Shown here: in pieces, positions 33,230-46,383 of the stretch
Layout of the letters: each line of letters opens with the position of its first letter
Position numbering within the stretch: the stretch's first letter is position 1
Source of the DNA: Pezicula radicicola
Taxonomy: Eukaryota; Ascomycota; Leotiomycetes; Helotiales; Dermateaceae
DNA length: 64,000 bases
NCBI GenBank assembly: GCA_003008705.1
Contig: PDUO01000016.1
Span: 1,975-65,974, forward strand
Direction of reading: 5' to 3'
Program-made: the position numbers and the translations under genes
The notes under the pieces: model-generated
What the model saw: the letters and a program-made list of their open reading frames with translations, nothing else
What the model was told of the DNA's origin: nothing
Databases searched by the model: none

Positions 33230-33664
33230 TACGGTGGGCTAGTTTATGGGACACCGCTAAAATAAAGGTCAAACTGATAGCGAATACAGTAGTCCATTGG
33301 ACAACCTGGCTGTAAGTTTTCTTATATAAATTCCTCATACCATACCTACGTGTTTAGTCATTGATAAAATTATATAAATAGTGGAAGTACATTCGGCTTA
33401 GCAGCAATTTCCTTCGTTTTAGCAGAAGCCATTCCAATCTTCAACTACGTACTCTCGCTCATAGGATCCATTTGTTTCGTACCACTGGGACTTATTCTAC
33501 AAGGACTCTTTTGGTTGCATGATCACTAGGATTGGAGGAAGGGAAGTTTTTAAAATCAGGTTGCTTATTACTTGCATTGGATGATGGTTGCACTTGGAAT
33601 GTTCTCGTTGTTCGCCGGGACGTATGCTACTGTGCAACTTATTATTGATGCATATGCCGTTTGA
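33230..33664 (+). pseudogene. C-terminal remnant of an amino acid transporter
   Basis: An exon ending NTVVHWTTWL, a canonical intron (donor GTAAGT, acceptor AATAG before 33381) and a second exon reading GSTFGLAAISFVLAEAIPIF, LSLIGSICFVPLG and FWLHDH correspond to the last helices of an Aa_trans family permease (PF01490). The second exon then meets TAG and, a few codons later, TAA. Both stops are in the same frame that resumes as QVAYYLHWMMVALGMFSLF and GTYATVQLIIDAY before a final TGA at 33662-33664. The N-terminal two thirds of the transporter are absent. It lies next to the P450 pseudogene, so both probably decayed together. Confidence 0.6.
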
Positions 33665-34563
33665 ACAATAGGTGAGTTTTCTTTTTGAGCTATATATGAA
33701 GTGGCAGTTCTAACATAGTCTACAGGATCCGCAATCTCTTGCACAGATAACTCCAATTCTTCATAGGAGCGCAGCAACTCACTTGATTTAAGTCATTTAG
33801 GACTATTCAACGAGGAATTCATGAGATTAAGCTATTCGTGAACTCATTCGCTAGAGCATGCTGTATAAAAGTCATAATTTAACCAATCAAAAGATCTCAC
33901 AGCATCGATCACCATCGTGGATGCATGCAGAAAGTGTTGAGTGATGATGAGATGGGCTTATTCGTTAGAAACTTAACATAATGCTGGTGCGCTCAAGGAC
34001 ATGTCCCCCATTTCGCACGCTTTCATCCCATGAATACTAATCCAAGTTCTACCTATTCTTCGAATGAACTCGTCGAGTGCGTGGTAACTCGTGGGACGGG
34101 TTGAATGAAGACAAGTTCCTGCCATATTTGCTCCTATAGCTAGGGCTTCATCCTGAATTGGAGGTAACTACTATTTCAAGATACATTCTCAGATGGTGGG
34201 TTGCTACCTAGACAACTATCAAGTTCACGCTCCAGAATAGTTCGAGGGACTCACAAAAGCAACCTACGATTGGAAAATTTCTTTTGATAAGCCCGGTTCT
34301 AGTCTTTGCGACAATATTATCTCTTTTGAAGAGTTACGGGGCTCCGCAGAAGCGGATATCTCGACTACAAACAGCCACGTTCATATCATCAATATACAAA
34401 GCGCCTTTAAAATATCTAACCAGCTAACTATGCAATAAAGCAGCATGCTTGCAGAGGAAATCGCTCGCTAATGCTAGGGCCGCATTATGAAACCTGTATT
34501 CCAAAAACCCAATAGAAATCATTCATTTGTACAATCGTACTGAAACAGAGAGTATTAGTACAC
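33665..34563. other. Gene-free interval
   Basis: About 900 bp with stops in all frames and no motif. It should include the 3' end of the ARF-GEF transcript next to 34,564. No repeat or RNA gene is seen. Confidence 0.4.
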
Positions 34564-37500
34564 CTACGCCACTAGTGGCGTTTTCTCACTCTCCTCTTCT
34601 TGGCCTTGTTGCTCTACTACCACGGCCTTCTCTTTGGGCTCATCTAATTCGAGTTCTTTCCGTAAATCAGGAAGGAATCTATCAAGCCTCTTCCAAGTCT
34701 CCACCCAAAGCTTCTCGTGGGAGGGATCTTGGCTTGGTGGGACGAGGAAGCCACTGCTTGACATAACAAGCAGGATATTCTTCAAGCTTTCCGGCACAGC
34801 TTCCTCCTGTGGCTCCAGGTTAGTGCTGGAACATTGTATATCCATGGCAGGTAAACATACCAAGCTATCACCTTGACCACTATTCATAAGCCTATCCATA
34901 ATGTCGAGGATCTTGAGCCACAAATCAAGTATCCCTTCCCATTTCGAGAGCAGGACCAGGTAATGTAAGAAGATTCTACACAACAGCGTGGCCGCTTGCA
35001 CCCGTGTCTCACTCATGCCAACAGGGTCGGATGAATATACTTCTGGTTTCAAGAGTCTATGTATCAAGGGGAAGAGGACCTCCCCGAAGATTGCTGTCCA
35101 TTCTTCATGGTCCCCGGACGTCAACTCAGGCGATAAGAGTGAACGCTGCAGTGAGGAAAACGCTTGATAGCGAATACCTCGACAAGGATTGGTGCATTGT
35201 GTCGTAAGTGCTCCAAAGATTGGTGACCAATAAGCTGCCCAAGCTATTTATTTATCTTAGTCTTTGAAGAGAAAATGAGAGAGGTTCATGAAAGCATACC
35301 TTCTTTACTTTCAAGATGGGACTGCTCCATCAGAACAGGTATGCGCGTTGTTAAAGAATATATCATCGTGATGGCTTTCACACCTCGAGCTACGGCAGCC
35401 TCGATCCTGTATTGTGAATTAGTAATGTTACAAAAACCATGCGACAGCTTTACTGTTGACTTACTGTGGCTGCTCCACTTGCTTTGCTGATTGACCTCTC
35501 CGAGTCCGCTTATCTTGCTTTTGTTCAATAGTTGCCCCCACACTGCCTGCAGATGCAAAATCATTGAGCAGCTTAACTGCAGACTCATAGTTGTCAGCCA
35601 TGATGGTTGGTGGAGAACCAATTGCGACCCCTGCAAGAATTTCAAAGACAGCAGGAGCTGATGCTGCACTCATACTAAGATTGCGCAGAATCACCCAGAA
35701 ATCAGGGGATGTCATGATCTCATTCCTGAGTGGACCCGGCTCTTTTATGCACTGTGTCAGCCCCGAAAGAACAAGTGGTGCAGACTTGTCGAGAAGATCC
35801 TTCTTGAAACTTGAGATGGCATGAAGGACAACAGGGACACGGAGGAAGGATTGTTCCTGTCAAAAATCAGTTTCGCACTTTCCCATTAGAGTTTGGATAC
35901 TAACATAGCTGGCATGGAGGATATGAAGCAGGTAGAAAATAGTCCTGGATATCATCGTGGGATGGTAGCTTGGTGCATTTCGCATGACGTTTTGAAGCGC
36001 CTCTGCAACATCGGCACCTAGAGCATCAGTGGTCTCCCGATCTCGGAGAGTGATTACTGTACATAGCTCCAAAAGGTATACAATTGCTGGATCATATACT
36101 GGTCCATTGAATGAGTTCTTCTGACCGTTCATGGCAGGAGAATCAGTCTCAGACTTCACACTTATCACGATAGCTGAAGGATCATCTGGTAGCTGTGCCA
36201 ACAGAGCCTGAACAAGATGTCGCAAGGACTTCACGGGGAGAACACTGTGAAAGTTAGCTTGGCAATGATCAGAGATATAAGGAAGACTTGCACCACGTTG
36301 GCAAAAACATCCCCCATGCGGCACTGGTTTACAGCGTCCACGGTGCAGAGCGTGCTCTCTAATTCTTCATCAGATGGCTCAGGTGGATCATCTGCGGCAT
36401 AACTGGAGATGTAGGAGGTGAACGCGGAGAAAAGACCTGTATCATTAGGTTTGGAGCCTCTGTCAATAACCTGGGAAGGATTTTGGAGCGGGATTGGATC
36501 TATCTCCATCTGATTTGGTGATGCCGTGAAGAATTTCGGAGGAATGAGGGAATTGACGAAGAGGTTGAGCCATATGCGGACAAGCTGGTTCTGGTTAGCA
36601 TGCAGGGATACTGAGGGTATAAGGTAAACCTACGTATTTCCAGCTATTCTTGATGATTGCCTCATTGCCGATAATAACGCGGAACAGAACGACAGTAGCT
36701 AGCTGAGTTTTGAAATCTCTGCCAAACTTGACTGCAAGCTCACTGACCATAACGCTGTTGTCGCCGACTTGTATTTCGGTGTTGAGCGCAGTGTTTGAAG
36801 TGGTATCTGTCGCTAGTGAAGTCATGTAGCTAAGACAGTAAATGATGTGATCGAATGCCTCAGTCAGTCCATGCTTTGCTGCAATTTGCGCGCATTGATC
36901 AAATCCAGTGATGACTCTTGAGATAACAGTATCGTCAGATGCAGACATGAAGACATAGGACAGAGTGGCGACAACAGGTTTCCAAGTGGCCGCAAACATG
37001 TCGGCATCGAACACGTTCGTGTTGCAAATAACGAGATCTCCAGCACCTTCTGTCTTGACTAGGAGCTCTTTCCAGGCGTAATCGAAAGCGTTTTTATTCT
37101 CGTGTTCATCAGGGAGAATGATCTCATTAGATTTAATAGAATCATAGATGTCCTGAAGGTATTGAGGATCGAAATCTTTCCCACCGTTTACGCCTCGTAG
37201 GTTCCGCGCAAAGGCAGTGTAGTCCATGCGCTGTTGCGACTTCAAGTTGGGATTGTGCTGATCAGTGTTTAACATGATGATAGCATATGTCAAAACGAAG
37301 ACAGCGTCTTTATCCTCAACATCTTCGGGAGTGGCGCTTGCGCAGTAATGCTCAGAGAATACTGTGACAATGCGTTCGATTAGGGCCGACTCTCCAGGGA
37401 GTCGGAAGGATAGGAGAAGCTCTCGTAGTGCCTCATCTACACGCTTGCCATTGAAATCATATTGTCCCATCAAGGCCTCAAGAATTGGCTCATTGCCTTT

Positions 37501-39738
37501 CTTCGAAATGAATTCTCCAAGCATTTTCTTCGATATTCGCGTAGTCCCCATGAGGAACGCCGTAACTGAAGCGGCATCACTGGCATCCGCGATGATGCCT
37601 TGTGAATTCAAATACGCTAGTCCAGCCTTCGGGTTTTCGTTGAATTTCGAAGCCCCCTTGATAACGATCTTTTTTCTCCTACGCTGTTCTCGTAGTCTCT
37701 TGACGTCTGGATACCCATCTATACAAGGCTCATCATCAAGTCTTTCAGCAATAAATTGGACATAACCAAGCAAGGCATCCAAGCATAGCGGCGGAACACT
37801 CGTCGTGCTCCAAGTAGCTGAATCCGGGATAGCATTCCGAGACAAAAGGCCGACCATATCCTCACAAACATCATTCCGATCAACATCACAGTCATAATTC
37901 ACATAAAGTTCAACCATAAAGCTCGGTATCCGAGCTAGAGCGCCAACGCTCTCAACCATAGCTTCACGGGCGTCGGGTTTTCGTGATCCACCTTCCATTC
38001 CTAGCTTCTGGCGATCCTTCACCGGGACTGGAGTTGAGCGTCCACTGCTGGTTTGTGACGGAGGTGGCTTTACAAGCTTGGGGGTTTGTGGTATTCCAGC
38101 ATATAGAGATGGATCTATCCCTGGCTCCCGTGGAATCTCTACCCTCGGATGTAAGCAAGCTACCAAATAAGAAAGGAAAAGTTCTTGTTGCAATTTCAGG
38201 ACCCCACGACAAGTAGACAACAGGGTACCAGCAACAATGAGCGATTCGTGAAGTATGGTCATGTTATCTGATCTGACCAGTTGGAAAAGATGCCGGCAAA
38301 GGCTGTCTTTGGCAAGTGAAGCTAATGAGGGGTGTTTTGCAATTGAAGGGCCAGCAACCTCAAGAGCTACATCTACAATGCGTAGAGCCATGACTCTCAT
38401 GGAATCTTGATGATGTTTGTTGTGTGGATCGAGCAAGTCTACCAGAACCCGGAAGAGTTCTTTAATAGAAGGCAGAGAATAAGGCTTTATCCGTTCCTCA
38501 TCAGAAGACTCTGATGCTGGGGCAACATCAACATCGGACCCAGTTTCCGTTGACGAATTTGACGGTCCGTTCCGGGAATTATCAAAACTGGAGGACGATG
38601 GCCGAGAACTATTGGTGGGAGGTGCTGCTAATGAGGATGTAATGGCATCATTGCCGTTTGCTGACGGGTCCATTTTAACTGTATCCATATCGTCCTTCGT
38701 TTTTTCATCTAATGCTTCGAGTTCATCACCTGCCTCAACCTCCAAGTGCTTTAGGCGTTCAAAAATGACCTGGCACATTGCCACCATAGATATTTCTGCT
38801 GACCTTCGAAGAAGCTCTGATAACCTTGACTGGCAGCACATGCTCAAGCCACACTCCATCATATGACAGACACTGTCATCGCTCAATAAGTCTCCACCTG
38901 GGCCAGAGAGCATCCCTTCCATCACCTTCAGTATTCGAAGGAGTACAATCTCGTCTGCTGCCGAGTCACTGGCCTCGAAACGACAATGTGTTACGGCTGT
39001 GGCTAGAGATTGCATTGCAAGAGAAAGTCGTGGTGAATCCGGGCATATCAGGTTGTAATCAAAGAATTTCGTTACAGCTTGTATAGCTAAAGAGGTAATC
39101 GGGGCTGATGTTGCGGAGGCTTGTATAACCTGTAGGAAAGGATGCAATAATGATGGGGTATCAAAAGAATGTATGTCTAGCACAATATGAGTAATAGTAT
39201 AATAGAAGTAAGTAGTGATCGTACCTTTACAACCTACCAACTCACGTCTGAGTCGGCCAAATCCTGCCATCAGTGGATTGTCTTGCAAGCTCTTGCCCTT
39301 CGCGCCCCGCAATCCCCACCTGTTCGCAAGTCCTCCATCATCCACAAGTTCCCCAATGCCTGCGGATGGCCTGCTCTTCGGTGCTTTACGTCCGCCAAAT
39401 TCTGTTCGAGGGGTTGAGGGCTGAGAGTTTGTGAGACTGGGGTTGATCGGGTTGGAGCCACCACCAAGTATTGCCGAAACTGAGGAGTGAGCCCAGCGCG
39501 CATGCTTTCGCATGGCAGATGTGACGGTAATACATTCAGTGGTTATTAGGGCGACTGGGTCCACTGCCACAGACACGGCCGTTGTCCTCGAAGACATCTT
39601 GAAGCCGTTTGATTCGGGTAAGGCTGAGCTTGGCTGTTCACAATTGGAGGAGACGCTAGGTTGAATGCTCGCAGATGTAGAGGCGTTTAATAAAGGTCGG
39701 GGCTCTTGGGAATTTGTGTCTGGGACATCATTGCTCAT
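34564..39738 (-). CDS. GEA1/GEA2 (GBF1-type) Sec7 ARF guanine-nucleotide exchange factor
   Basis: Six exons (39738-36634, 36590-36292, 36244-35905, 35856-35465, 35406-35300, 35243-34564) encode 1,640 residues. The Sec7 domain spans about residues 690-890, with GLAYLNSQGII, LRELLLSFRLPGES (catalytic glutamate finger at residue 782) and LTYAIIMLNTDQHNPNLK. Upstream lie dimerisation/HUS-type helices with a Ser-rich acidic insert; downstream are long helical HDS-type regions. The size and the Sec7 sequence fit the GEA/GBF1 class, which activates ARF at the early Golgi for COPI coat formation, rather than the SEC7/BIG class. The first intron is only 43 nt. The second has a GC donor (GCAAGT), needed to join ANVV to LPVKSLRHL. 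The open frame is clean throughout. Confidence 0.92.
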
Positions 39739-40629
39739 TATGTACTTTTCGTAGGCATAGCTTTCGCCTTGGGGAAACGATTACTGTGCTACCGAGCTCT
39801 TTTATAACTCTGCCGTCGAATGGACAGGTGGCTCGAAGAGGTCGGGAATTGTATTGGAATGTGGCAGTTAAAGAGACTGAGGATTGATGGCAAGATAGTG
39901 CCAGCTTCTGTTAGCTGGCGCAACGGTCAGGTACAATACAATCCACGCGAGCTCTATTGAACACGTCCCCCGTCTTTTTGGCTCGCGACAAAAGCGGCAC
40001 TCAGTATCAAACCCCACAATTAAAGTATATGTTGACGTTAAGCTTGATATAACCTTAGCCAAAACTGAACATGAGTATTTCCTGCAAAGCGATTTCAATA
40101 CCAGGTCAAATAGGTAGTTACGACTGTCGGGTTGTGGTATATAATTTGAACCTTACCTGAATACATGGTGAGTGCTGCTTGAGTCTCGAGGTGGGCAAAG
40201 GATTATCACGTGGGAACTTCCTGTTGGGGAACTTGTCTCGTGGACTCCTAAAACCCCTTGTGTTTGCAATAGGGAGGAATATTTATAAAGTAGTAATGTA
40301 AGGTCAATAATTGCTAGAAATGTTAAGAGCGGCTCCTGTTCCTCTATGTTATATTTTGTACATCAAGATATTCGCCCCAAATTACAGTACTGTGTGGCAG
40401 CTTTAGCAAGCCAGCCCCTCTCTAGTTTCAACAAGAATGTCGCTGTGAACTCCTGCACAACAAATGCAATCCACCTTTAACCCTCATCAATCATGTCGTA
40501 GAGGAACTTAAAGTCTGCTGTAGCCATAATCCTACAACAAGCGCCTACCTCTAATTTACCATGATACAAGCCCTGAAGAGGCCGAGTTTTGAAATTCTCA
40601 AGAGCACCTAATACGCTTATCGAGAAACC
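39739..40629. other. Intergenic region between ARF-GEF and mannosyltransferase genes
   Basis: This 890-bp interval holds the ARF-GEF promoter on the left and the mannosyltransferase 3' untranslated region on the right. No coding frame is supported. Confidence 0.4.
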
Positions 40630-42489
40630 TCACGTCTGTTTGGAGCCCTGTAATACGTTAGTATAAGAATAATAGCTTTTGTTTAATTTGAGAGCCTCAC
40701 CCCGGCAACCTCCTTGGCTTGAGCATTATTCTCCGTCGCTTTGTCCTGGGCCTTTACTGGCACGCCTGCCTTTTCTGCTGGATTTTCGGGAACCTTCTCT
40801 GGGGCCTTTTCGGGGGTCTTTTCTGAGGCAGCATTGTCTGTGCCAGCCTTGGAATCAGCTGCTGCCTTTTCAGTCTTCACCACAATCTCTTTGGCCTTTT
40901 CGGCTGCCGCTGCCGCCTCCTCCTTCTGCTTCTCCTTTAAAGCCTCGTTCTGGATATCCGTCTTATCTTTTTCCCATTGGCCGTTCGGATCTGCGAATTG
41001 ATCTTTGATTTTTTTCATCCGCTCTACACGCTCCTTTTCTTCATTTTCCCGTTGAATTCGCTCCTGCTCCATTTCCTAGGAAACGTCAGTAAGTGTAACT
41101 AAGATCATACGAAATATGTAGAAGCATACCTCCATATGCCGAATATCGTCAACACTCGGCTCGTACAAATGCCAAATTGTGTAATGTGGCAAGCCGACCA
41201 CGGAAAACTGCATGCGTTTTGCCATCTGCTCAAAGTTAGTCATACACTTGTGGAAATCGTGGTGTTCCTGACCTTTCCAAATCCTTCGGTCTCAGCATGC
41301 TTTTCAAAACTGAATGCTGGGAAATGGACGCCTGATCTGAACACTTTTGCTTTGGCCAAGATACTGACACCACCCACACCATCAATATCCATCTCCATGT
41401 CAGGATCTCCATAAGGATCCCTTAGGTATGCAAGATGCGGTCTCCATGTGGCATACTCTGCATATCCTTCAACAATGACCGCATCCTCGTCGAGAGTATC
41501 GGCAAGTGCTAATGCTGTTTCGGACTCTTGCCACGAATTGAGATCATAAGGCTGCTCTCCGCCTAGCCAATCCGGCAAAGGTCTCCAAACATCTATTAGT
41601 TGACGATTAGTTGTGAGTTTGCAAAGGGGATGCATTCCGTGGGCTTACTAGGTACAATAACATCCTTATTGTGACGCATGAGATCCTCAAGAATGGTAAA
41701 AGGAGCTGTCTCCACATCCACATCCCTCCAGTAGACCCAACTGTGATATGGACGTAGTGCTGCACTCAACAGCCAGTTTCTAGCCTGGGCCATCAATTTT
41801 CTTCGGCTTGCTTGTGCTGCGAATCCATGCCGACTCTCGACATCTTGATTGACCTTCTGCCCAAAGTCCTTCTCAAGGATCGATATCTCCCCGTAGGGCT
41901 GCTTTGGATCCTCATCCGCCTGAAGCTCTTCCAGAAGCTCGGAAAGTAAGGGTAAAGTTCTGTCTTTGGAGTCGGATACGAGGAAGGCCAGATCTATCAG
42001 ATTGTGAGGATACGTGAAGTTGCGGAGATGCGCAAAAAACATGCGCAAATGAGATTCGGCATCTCGTAGAGGTGCGCAGAGTAATATCCGCTCCTCCCTT
42101 TCCCACCCTCTTGCAGTCCCTTGGACATTCGAAAGATCGTAGTATCGCACCGTCTCCAGCTCGGAGTGATCTCCAGACGAAATCAATCCCAATGACAAAA
42201 CTGGTATTAAAGAGGCTCCCGGCCACACGAAGAATCCAAAAAGTGATGCGCAAACTAAAGCAACACCTAATCGTAAAAGAAGCTGCCTTCTTCGTCGTAG
42301 TGCCGGAGGGGCCGTTCTTGGCTGGAATCTAGAGGGATTAAGTGATCAGTAGGCACTTCAAATATCATTCTGCATAAGTGCAAAGTGCAATTGATGGAAA
42401 TTCTACCTGTGGGGGGATATCGAATAGGTGTCGCCTTTCTTCCTTGGATATCCATTGGAATAGGCCGTCGCATTATGCCGGGGAAGCAT
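40630..42489 (-). CDS. Anp1/Mnn9/Van1-family alpha-mannosyltransferase
   Basis: Six exons (42489-42407, 42328-41649, 41592-41273, 41225-41130, 41075-40701, 40647-40630) encode 523 residues. The N-terminus is short and cytosolic, then basic RRRR precedes a signal anchor (LGVALVCASLFGFFVW, about residues 45-65): a type II Golgi protein. The lumenal Anp1 domain (PF03452) has ERILLCAPLRDAESHL, LAFLVSDSKD, WVYWRDVDVETAP (DxD-type metal site at residues 230-232) and NVWRPLPDW. A Lys/Glu/Ala-rich coiled tail follows. Members are subunits of the M-Pol mannan polymerases that extend N-glycan mannan in the cis-Golgi. The last exon is 18 nt, with a strong ACTAAC branch site upstream; without splicing the frame ends at 40683 with five different final residues and the same length. 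Confidence 0.88.
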
Positions 42490-44689
42490 CTTTAGATCTT
42501 CAAATAGAACACAGAGGCATATGAGATTCGTGCTCCAAGGATCGAATGCAACAGATGGTTGGGGTTGTGCTTGACGCGAAGTCCGAATATGACAGTTTGG
42601 CGATTTATTTGAAGAGGTACGAGTTTGAAACCCCTGGGCCCTCGCCCAAACGACGAAATCAACCAGAACTGATAGAAAAAAGGCTCGCGTTGCTGATGGG
42701 ATCCAGAGAGGTGAGAGAAGATCAATGGCTCAACAAGGCCGACTTCGTGAGCGACCGGCGACCGTAGTTGGGACAATTATTACTTATTTCAAAATGAGCA
42801 TCATTCCAAGTTCAGCTCCCAGGCAGCGATTTGGGAGGTTGCGAGTCCCTCGCGGGAGATGAAACAGACGCCACAAGGCGGCACCGACGTTTTGGTGGAC
42901 GGCGATCTCTGTGCGGCTGCACTTTCCCTCACCTGCGAAATTTGTCCGGATACCAAGGGAGGTCAATCAACATCACATCATCCTTGGCCGCAAGGGAGCA
43001 CTCAAGCATTCGTGATAAGACAAGACGAAGTGTTTTTGAGTTTAGCACATGTTCTACGTTTCTGTGGATTATTTATTTCTATTCCAAGGCACCAGAGGCC
43101 TGCATCGTACCCGGCAGTCAAAGCACCTGTCAGTTGGTCCAAGATACCCGACAAGATACCCCAGGCCTGACAATGTGGACATTATCGCCTCGACTATATA
43201 TATTCCGGGCCACTTTTATCAGATGTTCACGAACAACCATAGGGACAAGGTCAAGAAGTATGTATTTTGTATTCTCTTTACAATTGGTGGGATATCATAG
43301 GGCCTAATAAGTACCCATCATCTGTATACTACCAAGCCAGTAAGAGAGCGCAGTCGTAGTAACCAACGTGAGGTACGACGTAGTTTAGACAGAATGCCAA
43401 ATTTAATCAAAATCGGAAAAAAACCTCATCCCAACAGTTCACCTGTGAGAGAGTATGTCTTGAACATACCTACACAGATAAATGTTAGCATGAATCCAAC
43501 CATGCTGAACAGAAATGAATAAATTATGTCGGTGCTCAGAAAAGCCGATTTACTCAGGCACCTCAGCCGGCCGCAGACCACCATGTTACAAGACGCACCA
43601 TGGCAATCCGGAGCTCTGAAGCCCACATGAAACACATTACACCTCCAGCACGAGGCCAAAGGTGCAGAGATGCAACTCCACAACCTATCATCCCAGTCCG
43701 AAGACTGGTCCGGTGCGGGAGGGGGGCTCGGCCGACACGCAGTAGTGGAATGGATAAGCTGTTGTCATCAGGGCAGAGGCGTGTTGAAGAAGCCTTGGAC
43801 GAAAAGTATGGGAAAGATCGTACCTTGAGAGGAACTGTGCTTGGCGTATGCAGTCTCGATTCGGGATCTATCTTCAGAATTCGTTAGCTGACTGCTGTGC
43901 ATGAATGGACAGAAGCTGAATATTGAGATTGTTGGATGTTCAGAAAGTTTTTTTGGTATATGGGTTATCATCAAGGTGTTCAGAAGCAGAACTGTTTGAA
44001 AATGGTTTTCATCATGGAAAGGTTGGGATAGGGACGCCACGCGATTGAGAGACAGAACATACCATTGGGTCCCAGCACGACATGCCACAGGCACATCGCT
44101 TCTGCAAATGTCCACATACCGGAAGTAGCCTGGGGGTAAGGACTCCATCGTGTTCGAGTACTATCTGCGACTGGTGTTAGCACTTATACGGCCCAGGTCT
44201 CACACAAAGACAGAAGGGTAGTAAAAAAGGTGCTTCAGATGGTAGTGCATGTTGTTTAAATGGCTCAGGTGATCGCCGGAAACAATGTGTAAAAATATCA
44301 TCAGGAGCAGGAGTGCGGGGGAAGAAAATATGATGGTACATACATTATCATTAATTCAGCCGATGGAAGGCAAACTATGTTAATAGGTAGTAGCAATTCA
44401 CCATCACAAAGACTGCATCGAAGCTCGAAGCGTCCATGGTGGTGGAGGTTGGGAGATGTAAATGTTTGGTGTGGATGGATGTTGTTGTATGGTTGAAGAG
44501 TCTTCCAGCTTCCAACTTTTCTGCGATATTTAAATATTCCGTCTAGCGCAAAAAGCTTGGACCATCACATCGCTTAGCGCCAAGCGCAGCGCGGCTGCAA
44601 AAAGTTGCGAGGCTGAAAGTTCAACGACAACCTTCTTTTCTTGTCCTTTCTTTTCTTTCTCTCGTCTGCTGCAACTCTCAGCCAGCAAG
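42490..44689. other. 2.2-kb interval without a confidently supported gene
   Basis: Several mid-size frames (83-158 codons) overlap on both strands and shadow each other. On the minus strand, a start at about 44436 (MDASSFDAVFVM followed by GTGAAT), an exon after GCTAACACCAG near 44175, and another between 43770 and 43877 have usable splice signals and could form a small multi-exon gene. No domain is recognisable and the joins are not forced by homology. The 44,530-44,689 part is the MTR3 promoter. Confidence 0.3.
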
Positions 44690-45705
44690 ATGTCCGACAG
44701 AAGGAGGATTAATGGGCCCTCTGGTGGAACGACTGCTCCAGTATTTTCAAAGTACCTAGTCAAAGATGCAGATCCAGATAGACCTTCAAGATCGAGACCT
44801 CCCAATGTCCCCAGGAAGATGTGTAAGTGCAAATGAGGGACTAGACTGGGACTTGGAAATGGGACAATTGCTGATGTTCATAAGTCTTGAAAACGGGAAT
44901 TACCCCTTCAGCCTCTGGCTCTGCATATTTGGAGCTCGAGGCATCCCTGCAATCACTCACTAGCACCCGAGGTCTTGCATCTCTTTCAACCTCTGGACTG
45001 AAGCTCACCTGCACTGTCCATGGACCACGACCACTACCAAAATCTGCACCCTTCTCTCCACATATTATGCTGTCAACTCACGTCAAGTATGCGCCGTTTG
45101 CGACCCGGAAACGACGAGGCTACGTGCGAGACGCGACTGAGCGAGATCTGGGAGTGCATCTGGAGACTGCCTTGCGCGGCGTCATAATTGGCGACCGGTG
45201 GCCAAAGAGTGGAGTAGAGATTATCATCACGATTTTGGAAGGCGAAGAAGACCAGTGGTGGGGAGACGACAGAGGGCGAGGCTCAATAAGTGCTGAGGAA
45301 TGGGGCATGATGAGTGTCCTGAGTGGCTGTATTACTGTTGCATCAGCAGCTATCGCAGATGCAGGTATTGATTGCGTAGACGTTGTCTCTGGTGGTGTTG
45401 CGGCGATAGTTCGTGAACCGGTGAGCAAGGGCCAGAGTTTGACGGCTCTTGTACTAGATCCTGTCCCATCCGAGCATCGAGAAATACTTGCTGCTTGTAT
45501 TGTGGCATACCTACCTAGTCGGGACGAGATCACGGATTTATGGGTCAGAGGTGAGATTGGTTCTCGAGACCAGTCACAAGGAACAGTGGCACATGACTCG
45601 TCTTATGAGGAGCTAGCAGATAATGCTGTACAAGCTGCTTTGGGATCGCACAGGGTCCTTGTTGCCGCATTGAAGGAAACTGCGGATATGAAACTGAGCC
45701 GTTAG
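44690..45705 (+). CDS. MTR3: Exosome complex component MTR3 (RNase PH-like)
   Basis: Two exons (44690-44822, 44885-45705) encode 317 residues. The N-terminus MSDRRRINGPSGGT is the MTR3 signature, and the spliced junction gives RKMFLKTGITPSASGSAYLE, the first strand of the RNase PH fold. Further core blocks are LSTHVKYAPFATRKRRGY, LGVHLETALRGVI and SVLSGCITVASAAIADAGID. MTR3 is one of six catalytically inactive PH-ring subunits of the RNA exosome, which degrades and trims RNA 3'-to-5' in nucleus and cytoplasm. The basic Ser/Pro-rich insert after residue 20 is longer than in yeast. Length and frame are intact. Confidence 0.9.
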
Positions 45706-46383
45706 ACCCACGGCTGCCTTGACTATAATTGCATATGGGACTGGAGTTTGGCACGGAAAAGCGAAGAAAGGCTGAGTGCTTCTCAGAAGAGCTTACCGGA
45801 GACTTTGGCGTCTAGGGAAACTTGCATGAGAAGGAGTTTGATTAAACTTTATATTTGGAATGGTCCGTTATGAAAGGATAGAAATAAGAGAAGACAATTC
45901 ACGTTTACGAACCTCTCATAGACGCCTTCTATGAGAAATTTCAGTTCTACTACAGGATCTATCTTATCAATTCACAGCTTTCGATATCCACTAAACAGTT
46001 CAGCACCGAGATCACCTCTGTGGCAGGATTCCGAAAAGAAGAAAGTCTGGCTTTGTTCTATTATCAGTACCACTCTTTCATTATGACAGGTGCACAACAC
46101 AATCTGCACTATGGCAAAGCGCCTAAAAAGCACCTAAAACCCCAAGTAGTTAACCGCTCAATAGGTAAAGCCTCATTGAACCCTATAATCCATAAGACCA
46201 TAACCTATATCCCTCCCAATTCCACCTAGTTTTTCCTCATTTCTAAATTCTACCACATGCCAATGCAGAGAAAACAGTGGCATACACAATCAAACAAGAC
46301 CACTCACATTTTCACATATCTTCTCCATCTACATACAAGCTTCAATCCAACCCGGCACTTCCATCCCAACGGTTGGAATCAAA
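45706..46383. other. Intergenic region before the Myb-like gene
   Basis: About 680 bp between two genes on the same strand. The imperfect inverted phrase GACGCCTTCTATGAGA occurs near 45925. CT-rich sequence precedes the Myb-like gene. No gene support. Confidence 0.35.

Noticed and set aside
40679..41008. Plus-strand frame of 109 codons over the mannosyltransferase tail
   Set aside because: It mirrors the Lys/Glu/Ala repeats of the real minus-strand exon.
43600..43887. Plus-strand 95-codon frame in the 42.5-44.7 kb interval
   Set aside because: No homology, no good start context, and it opposes an equally plausible minus-strand exon set; left unassigned.
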